Shown: in pieces, positions 54,301 to 64,000 of the stretch
Numbering within the stretch: position 1 is the stretch's first letter
Layout: every line of letters starts with the position of its first letter
Assembly (NCBI GenBank): GCA_964030785.1
Contig: OZ034971.1
Span: 17,919,865 to 17,983,864, forward strand
DNA from: Siderastrea siderea
Lineage: Eukaryota; Cnidaria; Anthozoa; Scleractinia; Rhizangiidae
Direction of reading: 5' to 3'
Length of the DNA stretch: 64,000 nt
Notes under the pieces: model-generated
What the model was told of the DNA's origin: nothing
Databases searched by the model: none
The model's input: only the letters and a program-made list of their open reading frames with translations
Position numbers and translations under genes: made by a program

Positions 54301-57300
54301 TGGGTCAAAATCAGGCCACATCAAACTACAAAGACCGTACTTTCGGAAACCAGGTTTCTTTTGTTAAAGGCCAAGGATAAGTGTATTAATTTTGGCGCAA
54401 TCCCAAGCCGGTCGGTAATTTGGGTTCTTGAACTTGTAAGCCCCAGAGCTTTAAATCGACAAACCAAGCCCTAATAACAAATATTAACACAACGTTTATG
54501 TTTCTAAGCGTTTTCATTTAACTTTCATCCGTTCAAAAAGCCTTAATTATCGTATTCACAAAATCCTTTATACACAACCGAAGCGGTCATTAATATACAG
54601 CTAGCACAGGTCCGCAACACAAACAGAGGATGGTAAGCTTGTGAGTACATGTATGAAAGGAGGAGGAGAGATCAGCAAGCTGTGTGAACAAGCACAAAGC
54701 TAGCACTTAAATTAACGAAATTGAGGGGAAGTAGTTGTTAAGTACGGTAAAATTAAGTAGTCCTTGTCTCAAGGAAGAAGTCATAAGTCAAACGGTACAG
54801 AAACCACGAAAAAGAAGGACCTATAACAGACCTTTTTACCAATACAGCAGCAATATTGCTGTATCCCACAATACTGGATTGATTCTATTATTGTGATAAT
54901 GCTGCATTATCACTACAAAAGAATAAATACATTTCAATGAGTACTATGGGATGCCCAGGGGGGAGGGCAAAATCAATATGGCTGCTGTATCGGTCTAGTG
55001 TCTTAGCAAAAACAACCTACACCTTCCTAACAAAGAAAAACCAAACAAATTTCTGAGAACCTTAATTTCTTGTGGGTGCTCGCCTTCAGCGATCCTGACC
55101 ATCCACAGAAACTTGTTGATGTCATCACCAGAGTATCCAATCACACCACCAAATATGACCAGGACATAATCCACGTCCAGCATCTTCATTATCTTGTACG
55201 CTGATGTCTCGTTTGATGACATGGCTTTTCCAACCTGAATATAGAATGAAAGGTTTTGAAATTACAAACTGAATTACACACTGGTTACAGGTAACCTATG
55301 ATTAGACCCTCAAAGGGTTTTACCTGTGGGTGTTGAGATCTGTGTAGACAACTAGGAAACATTGTGTTACATTCCTTTTTCTATTTTCAAAAACTCTCTG
55401 TACGTAATTTTTAGTGAATATCGTTACACAAAATTTAATTTAGACATGGCTATTTACCACATTCTTCACAACTTCATTATTCACTGGAACTCGCTGTAAG
55501 CTAAGTCTTCTCTACTAGCTCACACACTGCTAGTGCTAAAGATGACAAAGGATGAGTTGACGACCGAGCTCTACCTATATCACATTTCTCTTAATCAGAA
55601 TGTTAAAACTTTATGAAGGTTGAACAAAGATGTTGTCAAGTGGTTATGGCAGGATGAATCACACTACAAAAGAAACTTATTACTATACCAAGGCTATATG
55701 ACTGTTATTCCATGTGTTGTTATCTACGAGTGTTGTTCTATTGGCCATTCCAGCAATCTGGTATCCATAGTCCCACCAAGACATTACCCTGCAGCAAACA
55801 TAGTTGTTATTTAAAATTCAAGTCTGAGATACAAAGAACTGACATGAGAAAGGCCAAGGTTGGCGAAACAGAACAGGGCAATCTTGAATTTGATTTGCGT
55901 TTAAACTGATTTTCTCCAGTGGGTATCAAATTATTGCTATATATGTGCATTGCAAAATTGTAATCTAATGACCCCTTATTTTATCTAAACTCATGAAAAG
56001 TCTCACAAAATACTGGCCTGTCAGTTTCACACGTTAAGTTACAATGTATGCACAAAAACTAGCGAGAGTAAGGTACACGTGCGAGGTTGTTTAATAATTA
56101 TTTGAATAGTAAGGAAAAAACTGAGAATGAAAGCATCCAGGGCACTGATGTTTATCCTCAAATTACATATTTGCCTTAATAAGATATAAGGTTTATTGTG
56201 TGAGCGAGATGACACACACACAAGAGGGAGAAGGGGGCTGTTGTAGTTGAAAAATTAAATTACACACCGAGCATTGTCATCTGTGTTCTGTCTCAACCAG
56301 AAATATGCTTCTCTGAAATCATCTAAAATGTTTCGACTCCTGAAAAGAAACAAAAGCAAAGGAAATGTTAAACTGTTGATTCAACAGTAGAGCTTATATT
56401 GTAACTCTCCACAATGATTTCTACTGTTTAAGCCCTCACTGTCAAGTGGTACTTTAAACACCACAAGAAAGAATAATGAGGCTAACCATTTGTCAAAATA
56501 CATGTTCTAGCTTTATCTTTTTTGTGACCTCTAAAATATATGACATACACAAACCACAACTATTCACTTGTTTTATGTTTAGGATCTCCTTATGGCTGTT
56601 AATTTACTCACAATCAACATTAGTTATACCATATTTTCAAAAAGTATAGATTGGCTAGAGTTTTAGGGAGCAAACAGAGATAATATAAATAATATGCATT
56701 ACATGTACATACACAGACAGAAGCATCTGCAATTGCAATTTCTTACCTGCCTCTAATTACAGATTTAGTTTAGGTGTGCGAAGCTCAATGACAATGTCAA
56801 TAATAAAATGGCTGCCGGCTTAAGGTAAGCATAGAAAAAATGTTCGCTCAGACACTCACCCATCATAATTAGTAGAAGCCAATACAACAGAGGGGCTTGA
56901 GTAAGCATTACTTGTCACCCAGGTACAGTGCACTGCAAACATCATCAGCATCATCACAATACACATCACCACCATTCCCTTCAGATTAGCACCAATCATT
57001 CCTCCATCTTCCTCTTTTTCGACTTCTTTCTGTTTGCTGTTCTGTTTGTTGCTCTGCGATTTTTTCTTGCCAGGCTTTAAAGAGAGAAACGAAGGATTCA
57101 GTAAATTAGTACACACATCAAAATATCATTTTGGAACTCCAAATGTTAATCGCTACCATTTCCTTTTGTATCATTCACTGCAAAAATTTAATTATTTCTC
57201 CCCCAGAATGTTTTGGTAAGATGTAGACTTTGGGTATTTGGGAACACTAAAGAAATGTAGAAAGCACTTGAGCATTTATGGCTCATACTTTCTACATTTA

Positions 57301-60300
57301 ATATCTTCCCTTCTCCCAAATGCCTGTTGTCGTTAAATGGTTTTGGCTTCAGGTGTTAACTAAATCTGTAGAAGTATCTCATGCATTTCTTTGATAATTA
57401 CTGTTATATTTTTGCTTCACGGAATGCACTTCAAAAACAAAAACAAAACAAAAACAAGATGCCTTTTGATGCTTTATAATCTGACAAAGCATGATTTTAT
57501 TGCCAGTCAGGACATGCATGGTTTCAAGTCTACTGTCCGTCCCACACTTTTTTGTCATATGATGTTATTTCCATGCTATACATGCATTCAGTTCTTGGAA
57601 ATCAAAGTCAGCTATTTATAGTTTTACTGAAGCAGGGTTTGAGCCCGCGCGAAGTTGCGACATTCTCGTGCTTCGGTGATGATTTCTCCCTTAAAATTTG
57701 GCAGCTGCGCCAAAATTGACCCCCACAATAAAAATTTCTGGTGTGTAAAATTCAAATGCTGTTTTGAACTTTCCCATCTTTGGATAAAGTGAATAGGAAT
57801 GATCAAATCAAGTTATTGTCCAAAACACATTTAAAAAAATCAGATAATGTTGATTTGCCATTGAAGAATACTCCAAAGACGTGACATGAAAATGTTGTAA
57901 AACATGACCATATTTGGAAATACCACAAAATTTGCATGATTGCCAGCTTCACGCATGACTAACGTTGTGATGTAACATGACGTGCAGACCTTTTGTGACC
58001 TTTCAACAAAATGTCTAAGCAGAAATCTCCAGCTCAGGACAATTTGAGGGTTGAAGAAGCTGAAGGCGATGGTAATACGAATCCTAAAGTGCGAAAAACA
58101 TTTAACGAAAGCCGCTGTTTTCAGGCAAAATGGCTAAAACAACACACGTGGTTGAGATACGAAAGTCAAGCTATGTTTTGTCATTTTTGTTGCTTGGGTA
58201 AAAAGAAATACCATTTGCAAGTGATGAGGGCTGTTCAAATTTTAAAACAACATCTCTAACCAGGCGTTCATCATCAAGTGAACACCAAGATGCCACCATG
58301 AAAGCTCAATTACAGCAGACCTGAATAACACATCGTTTATGTTACTTTGCTATAATGATAAAAAAAAAAAATTTGTCCCCCATTTGTTCCCTTTTGTCCC
58401 CTTCCAAAGGCCTTGAAGGGACAAATTATCTCCTAAGGCCCGAGGGCTGGCTCAAACCCTGCTGAAGGAACTTTTGTATCTAAGGGAACGTCTGAAAAAT
58501 GGTTCAGATTTTTATTGTAAGTGACTGCACCAATAGACTGTCTGATACTAAATTACTATGAGCATTGATAATGCATGGCCAGGATGGAAATAGACTGCAT
58601 CATACACCTGAAAATGTTGCAGCAACTCTTTCAAGCTCTGCCAGGAGAGAGATCTAAAATGAAGTCTGGATATGTACCTTGTCATAAAGATCCTTTTTCT
58701 TTTTCTTGTCATTGTCTTCTTCACTGCTCTCTGCATCAGCTTCATTAGCCTCAGTATCCTTGTTTTCAGATGGCCGGTCATCAACAAGGTAGTTATCCAG
58801 AGTCACAGAGAAAGCAATGGCCGCAAGAATGCACACAACAGGTGTCAGGGTCAACATCAGACGCACCATCACACCAGCAAAGTATACAGCTGTTGTGGCA
58901 TACAGTACAACTAAAAGGGAAAAGGTTTGGAGTTATTACTACAAGAATTTCTGGCCATAGAAAGGGTTGACATTGTCGCATGGTTGCCAACTACAAGCAG
59001 CAACAGCCTACTGGGAAGCCTACCTGTTGAGGCTGGAAGGTTTTGCATTAATTACCTATGAATAAAGGTTTAGTTTCTAAAGAACTGTAATGCTGAGTCA
59101 TTGAGGGAAGTTGAACACAAAAATTTGGATTTATTAACTGAGATGATAAAAGGTAAATTGGCCACTGTAAAGAAATTTAAAAGCTGAGATTTCAAGCATT
59201 AGCCATTCTCTAGAGAAGAAGGGCTAACACTTGAAACGGCAGCTTTTTGACTGTTTTAGAATTTTATTGTATGGGTGGCCAATTTGCCTAATCAACTCAG
59301 TTGATAAATCCAATTTTTTGCATTACCTAGTCAACCTAGCCAAAGGAAGAAAGATGAATAGCACAATGTAGTTTACTACATCTTAAAAGTATAATGTGGA
59401 GGGATGCTATGCATGTTCGACTTTCAATCTGCAGATCAGTGGTTCAAACCAAACATCTCTGTTGTCTGTTGTTTCCTTGGACAAGAAGCTTACACTGTAC
59501 CTATGTACGTTGTTAATGATGTAGTTATTCTTATTGCTTTTGTTTTCTTCTAGACCTACAGACCAAAATCAGTAGCCAGGATTGACCGATAAAGCTTAGA
59601 GCCTACAGCTCAACTACACCACATAATAAAAAACATGATCTGACTTACCAAACACTCTTTCATCATTGATTTTTTTCACCACAAACCACAGGCCAGCTGG
59701 AAAGGTGCAGATCAAGATGTGAAGATCAAAGAAAAATGACACCCATGTAGTCGGCTGGTGCTCTGAGACCGATGCTATAATTGGGATGTGAATCTTGGCA
59801 TAACTGAAAAACATAGCAAAAATGTAAGTAACACTGATTTGTGAAAACAAACTTTAAGACAATCCAGGAGAAAGTAACATTTTAGGTAGGAATCCCTGAC
59901 CTCTGGAAATTGACTTCCACAGCTATAATCTTTCAAACATTAACTTTACCACCGATGGCCTGTGTGACCAAATGTAAACAGGCCATCCCACCGATGACAA
60001 ACTGAGAATGGTCTTAGAACCTATGCTTTTCTTGGCTCTACATTCCTTTTATAGAAAACTAATTTATGAATGTGAAGCGTCAAAATGGCCTCCAGTTTTG
60101 ATGAGGTGAATGAAGAAGGCAAACCGAAACAGAAAATAAAACTTTATGAGCAGCTTTTTCTCCATTTCTCCAACGTTTTCATGGCTTCCATTTTCACTGA
60201 TCAATCAAATGCAAAAACAATGGGGGGGGGGGGGGGGGGGGCATTGCGAGAATGAATTGCAAAACTCAACAACTTAACCACCCTCCTCCAACAGTTCTTT

Positions 60301-62197
60301 CATTTTACCAGGTCAGTTGTCACCAAAGCTATGACAAAAGTCATTGAAACATGTCAAAACAGTATGACATCTAGCACTCAAACAAACTCAAGTTTTTATC
60401 CAGGAGGCCATTCCAGCATCCTCTAGACAGCCAGATTTTTGACAAAATTTAAAAGATCACAAAAGTCCAGGTCTTATGTACCTTGTGAACAAACAAACCT
60501 ACCCAGTATCATATAAGGAATAAAACCGTCCACTCCACGGTGCCACATAACCTACAGATGTTAAGAGATAAAAGCAGCAGTATTACAAAATGGAGCAAAA
60601 TTATCAACAAAAAAGAATATTTTGTCAGAAAAAAAAAACAACCACAACACGAAAAGGTTTGGATCAACAGGAAAAAACCTCTCAGGACATGAAACGGCCA
60701 CATGGTTCTCAGTCCATTCATGGATACAGGCTCATAGCCTGTTAACAGGGAGCCAATCAGAGTGTGCTCTTGCTCATATCCAAGGGTTGTCTCCATTATC
60801 ATGGTACATAGCAGTCAGTTAGGAGAAATAGTACTCTTAGCTTCGCATAGAGAGGAGGAGATGTGGTGGTCTGGAGCACTGGACCTTCAAAGTGACAAGA
60901 CACTACTCCACATTGTCTCTCTCCACCCAGGTGTATAAATGGGTAATGCACAAGCATCTCATTCATGAGGGGGGGGGGGGAGGGGGTTGGGAGCAGTCAC
61001 ACTCCCATCCACGTCATGCTTCACCTTATGGAAATATGTGCACATCTAAGCACCCTCTTGCCAAAACAATGGGATCTATGATATACAAATAAACAATCTT
61101 GGAACGGGCAGAAAAGCTTACCAGCATAGGTAAGGAAGACAACAGCAACAAACACTAGACCAGCAACAGCTACCACAGCAAAAACAAAAATGTTCTTGAA
61201 GTCAGACCATGATACTTTGCTTCTTAGGTAAACCAAGAATGCGTAGGCTTGGAGCAGGGCAAACGTTCCTGAAACCCAAACAAAAACATATTATGTAAGT
61301 TACACTGTTCTGTAAAAAAGTATTATGAGTAGCTCTTTCACACTGCAAGTGAAGTGCTACCAGTTATTATTAAATGTAGTGAATTCTAGGGTTTTCAATA
61401 GGAATCTGAGTAGGTGGCAAAATTTTAGGAGTAGGCGGAGAATGATTCTAGGGGGGTCCAGGGGTATGCTCCACCGGAAAATTTTGAAAATTTGGGCCGC
61501 TTAGAATGTATTTCCTGCATTCTGCAGTAAGAATTAGGGTATTTGAACAGAACAGGAAACAAATCGCCACTGAAATTATTCAGAATTCAGGGAAGATTCT
61601 TTTGTTTTTCATGAATAAATCTTGGCTGATTCAATGCTCGTGTTTCGCTGCGAATGTTTCTCATGTTAGTCGTTAAATATGAGGTAATTTCTCAATCAAA
61701 TACACGACGAGTTCATGTGAGATAGCCGGCGAGTTTCGCTGGCTGCCAGCCCTTATTGAAAACCCTGGACTTCATACAAAGGTCACCCATAATACATGCC
61801 AGTGATATTGCAAAGATAACCCATTCACAACTTATGTCAAGTCTCCTGACTCTTAAACTGTGTGTTGGCTGCAAACATTGTCCAGCTAAAAATGAGTATA
61901 AAAGGACAATGTTGTACAATAACCTTTACTGTAGCACACTGCAGTTGCAATCAAGACACTTGTTAGGGCAGCCTTGAGCATATCAGGTTTAGTGTGCAAA
62001 GACAACTTTTGATAAGTTCTCCAAAGATCACCTGCAATTTGCTAAATGAACATACTTCCAAAAAATGTTCTGATTTCCTTTTAAGACTGACAACCAACCT
62101 GCTGCAGCCATATGTTCACTGGTTCTGATTGGCTGGAAGCCGACAAAAGGTACTTGCATGGACATGAGGAGACCCATGATGAAGAAGGTTGTATATG
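51397..62197 (-). CDS. STT3B: STT3B, catalytic subunit of ER oligosaccharyltransferase (5' exons outside the window)
   Basis: Thirteen exons in transcript order: 62099-62197, 61122-61268, 60503-60551, 59649-59803, 58678-58910, 56860-57074, 56268-56339, 55689-55788, 55061-55234, 53557-53670, 52978-53102, 52314-52401, 51397-51507. Phases agree throughout, giving about 559 residues and a stop at 51397-51399. Visible are [14 protein letters not shown], membrane helices, [12 protein letters not shown] (the loop with the SVSE motif), and the catalytic WWDYG in exon 55689-55788. DINKFLWM (the DK/MI region) and a Lys-rich tail ending KKARKSA follow. [16 protein letters not shown] and the charged insert after YLVDD point to STT3B rather than STT3A. 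The enzyme transfers the lipid-linked glycan to Asn-X-Ser/Thr in the ER lumen. About 260 N-terminal residues are missing at the right edge. The exon 55061 donor is a weak GTTCTC. Confidence 0.95.
52484..52790. repeat. 32-bp minisatellite in an STT3B intron
   Basis: About 9.5 copies of a 32-bp unit (CTGGGGAGGAGAGGCAAGAG then ACAGTAGACAAC) differ at only one or two positions each. The array lies in the intron 52402-52977. Its open frames on the minus strand (Leu/Pro/Ser repeats) are by-products of the array. Very low divergence means recent expansion. Confidence 0.92.
52840..53010. repeat. Tandem copies of an STT3B exon tail and splice donor
   Basis: On the minus strand the real exon end reads GAGCACTGGCTAGTAAGAAT, then ATACAG before GTAATATAAC. 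Fifty-five bases downstream in the intron comes a second copy, AAGCACTGGCTAGTAAGAAT then ATAAG before GTAATATAAC. A third, more decayed copy (GAGCATTGGCTACTAAGG) lies another 85 bases on. The duplicated pieces therefore include coding sequence for HWLVRIY and a potential donor. Confidence 0.8.
57633..58461. mobile_element. hAT-like element retaining a transposase zinc-finger fragment
   Basis: The ends CAGGGTTTGAGCC and GGCTCAAACCCTG are exact inverted copies. Inside, the plus strand carries 58011-58259, an 82-codon frame with [26 protein letters not shown] sequence and CxxC (CHFC), the TTF/BED-like finger found at the start of hAT transposases and ZNF862/KIAA1586-like proteins. The catalytic core is gone, so this is an internally deleted copy. 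Flanks share CTGAAG but no clean 8-bp duplication. It lies in the STT3B intron 57075-58677. Confidence 0.65.
59123..59316. repeat. Foldback element in an STT3B intron
   Basis: ATTTGGATTTATTAACTGAG at the left and its inverted partner ending GTTGATAAATCCAATT at the right enclose a second inverted pair, AATTGGCCAC / GTGGCCAATT. The inner CATTAGCC...GGCTAACAC forms another hairpin. About 194 bp, non-coding. Confidence 0.7.
61387..61765. mobile_element. Short hAT-like element in an STT3B intron
   Basis: The ends are TAGGGTTTTCAATA and TATTGAAAACCCTG inverted, 379 bp apart. The interior contains GGGGGGTCCAGGGGTATGCT, as in other non-autonomous elements, and no gene. No clear 8-bp duplication. It lies in the intron 61269-62098. 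Confidence 0.5.
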
Positions 62198-64000
62198 CTA
62201 CAGATAAACAACATGAAAAAACAGGGATCAGAAACCTTATGATAGCTTGAATTTCAACTGGCCAATGAAAATGCATTGAGCTGTGAGAGGCAGTCCCATC
62301 AATTTTGGAAAAGAATTCATGAAACTTGATAGCTCCTCAACCATCCTTCATCAGCCATTGGTTGCACTGAAAGAATTTTTTTTGAAACTCAATGCCAATA
62401 TTGTATTAAATCTTTGATTATCTTAAACTGCACAAGGAAAGCTGCAACTACTTCATGCTGTAGCTGCTTGTCAAATGTCCGCAGTTACATGATTTGCTGA
62501 TGAAAGGACACTGCTATTACAGTACACAAACATTTTTGCATCTGCTTGTACAAATGTGTTCTAGACTTTGTCAATGAATAGTCACATTGTTTGATCTGAG
62601 TTGCACATTTTTAACCGACGAAGTCGAGTTAGAGCAGTCGAGTCAAGAGGGTCAACTGGTTTGGTCGGTCAAAATACGTCGTGTAAGGCTCACAAGGTGT
62701 GTATTTCGCTATGGCCCACGGGATGGGATGACGTATTCTGCAGTTAAGCCCATCGATTAGTACACACACGCACTAACGATAGGACAAGGTTCCACATAAA
62801 AAGTATCGTAGGTATAGAAGGACACTTCCGCCGAGCAGTGTTGGTTTTGACCGGACTGAAATATCTGTGAAATACTAGTGAAAGAAAGCAAGGAGGACTG
62901 ATAATAACAGGCGGTGAAGTCCAGTGGCACTGTTGATGCTGGTTGGACCAAAGTGTTGCTGAGACATCGTAGAGATAAAATCTTTCTCAGTAAAGGTTAT
63001 GAAAGGAAAATTCTGGTGTATGTTGTTGTGGTTATGTTTATTACTTGAAAATGTCTAGGTGCCAACGTTAAGAAAGGTTATTGGCAGGCGGGAAATGAAT
63101 TACGACACGAGGCTGGATCTTCTTGGATAGTATAATATAAGCGGCACAGAAGGATATACCAGTTAGTCTTTTTAATTTTTCTGCTTTACGTTTGATTTTA
63201 AACCGATTTGTTCAATTTTAGAGTTCGAGACACTGACTTGCTGGCTGCGGAAGAGGAAACCAGATTTAACGATTACGTCATAAGACATGCTTTAACGTGT
63301 TTGAGATAAAGCGACGACTTCGCTTTTTACTAATTTCTCCATATTCACAACAGTATATAAATGCTTCGCTTACAACTCTTGATAACGGCATGTTCAGTTG
63401 TGGACAAAATTTATCCTTAAATTTTAATTTTAATTCAACAAAATATTCAAAGCGATAAGACAGATGAGCTGAGTCATCCAATTTTAAACATTACGTCATT
63501 CGGTAACGCAAAAGACAAAATACTGTCACAATTTTCGTCACGCCGGTTAGCACGTTGAGATTCTGACGATGTGTTTGTCTTTATCGATAATCGTGTTTTT
63601 ATAGTGCCCTATTCACAACAGTATATAAATACATTGCTCACAACTCTTGGTAAAAGCATGTTCAGTTGTGGACAAATGTATATCAACATTTAATTTTTTA
63701 GTTTAATTCAACAAAATTAAATATTCAAAGCAATAAGACAGATGAGCTGAGTCATCAGATTATAAACATAACATCATTTGGTAACACAAAGGGCAAAATA
63801 CTGTCACAATTTTCGTTTCGCCAGTTAGCACGGTGAACCAAGTAAAAACATTTGTCGAGGGTGGAGTGGGTCAAAATGACTGGTAAATGCCTATGATGCG
63901 CTTTCTTGTAACCTGTACGATAGAGCAAAGCAATGATTTAATGAGGTTAAATGTATTTACATTTAACCAAGTTAACCTACAACGAGCATGTGGTTATCAA
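62198..64000. other. STT3B intron running off the right edge
   Basis: No upstream STT3B exon is readable on the minus strand, although the gene needs at least 260 more residues. The stretch is therefore a long intron. It contains the direct repeat at 63340-63831 and a palindrome near 63942-63968 (GGTTAAATGTATTTACATTT core). Confidence 0.55.
63340..63831. repeat. Direct duplication of a ~215-bp segment
   Basis: Segment 63340-63552 and segment 63609-63831 share TTCACAACAGTATATAAATR, CATGTTCAGTTGTGGACAAA and GACAGATGAGCTGAGTCATC in the same order, about 85% alike by eye, at a spacing of about 270 bp. No coding content. Confidence 0.8.

Noticed and set aside
54831..55003. Possible inverted-repeat element (CAGACC...AATACAGCAGCAATAT and GCTGCTGTATCGGTCT)
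   Set aside because: The ends match only partly and no target duplication could be set, so it is left out of the feature list.
1..64000. CRISPR arrays, operons, bacterial promoters or prophage
   Set aside because: All tandem arrays lack the repeat-spacer pattern, genes are intron-split, and nothing prokaryotic is present; this is animal nuclear DNA.

Overview
The window looks like nuclear DNA of an animal, most likely an anthozoan cnidarian such as a stony coral. It is AT-rich. Genes are split into many short exons with GT/AG introns of 0.2-6 kb, there are no operons, and introns and spacers are packed with DNA transposons, foldback elements and LINEs. The taxon is an inference from gene style and repeat content; nothing in the window fixes the species.

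Three host genes can be rebuilt exon by exon, all on the minus strand. (1) 7849-24632 is SMARCE1/BAF57, the HMG-box subunit of SWI/SNF chromatin remodelling complexes: 12 coding exons, 320 codons, every splice phase consistent. (2) 36923-45938 is a small class I SAM methyltransferase, probably METTL27-like: 3 exons, 204 codons. (3) 51397-62197 is the 3' part (13 exons, about 559 codons) of STT3B, the catalytic subunit of the ER oligosaccharyltransferase; its first exons lie beyond the right edge.

The standout object is a 9,429-bp DNA transposon at 25890-35318. It has 43-bp terminal inverted repeats that differ at one base and is bounded by a perfect 6-bp target duplication (GACTTT). It carries two convergent spliced genes. 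On the minus strand is a complete 488-codon DDE transposase of the eukaryotic IS3-like (IS3EU) type with an HTH and D229/D286/E323. On the plus strand is a complete 720-codon HECT-type ubiquitin ligase with a UBZ-like finger, a CUE-like helix and the catalytic Cys686. Just inside each end lies a 360-390 bp array of 21-bp repeats, each 55-90 bp upstream of one of the two start codons. The element looks recently active, and it pairs transposition with ubiquitin conjugation.

Other mobile DNA: a minus-strand LINE reverse transcriptase fragment runs off the left edge. A near-full-length L1-type LINE (37437-43136) with a 13-bp target duplication sits in an intron of the methyltransferase gene; its ORF2 has one homopolymer frameshift. 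There are Tc1/mariner-, pogo-, hAT- and Harbinger-like non-autonomous elements (several with exact target duplications and some nested), and many foldback hairpins. SMARCE1 introns also hold a roughly 5-kb imperfect palindrome (about 12110-17100) and a cluster of three tRNA-like units in inverted arrangement. In STT3B an exon tail with its splice donor has been copied twice into the adjacent intron, next to a 32-bp minisatellite.

Layout: 1-7848 is gene-poor and repeat-rich; 7849-24850 SMARCE1; 25890-35318 the IS3EU-like element; 36241-45938 the methyltransferase gene with its LINE; 45939-51396 an intergenic stretch; 51397 to the right edge is STT3B.
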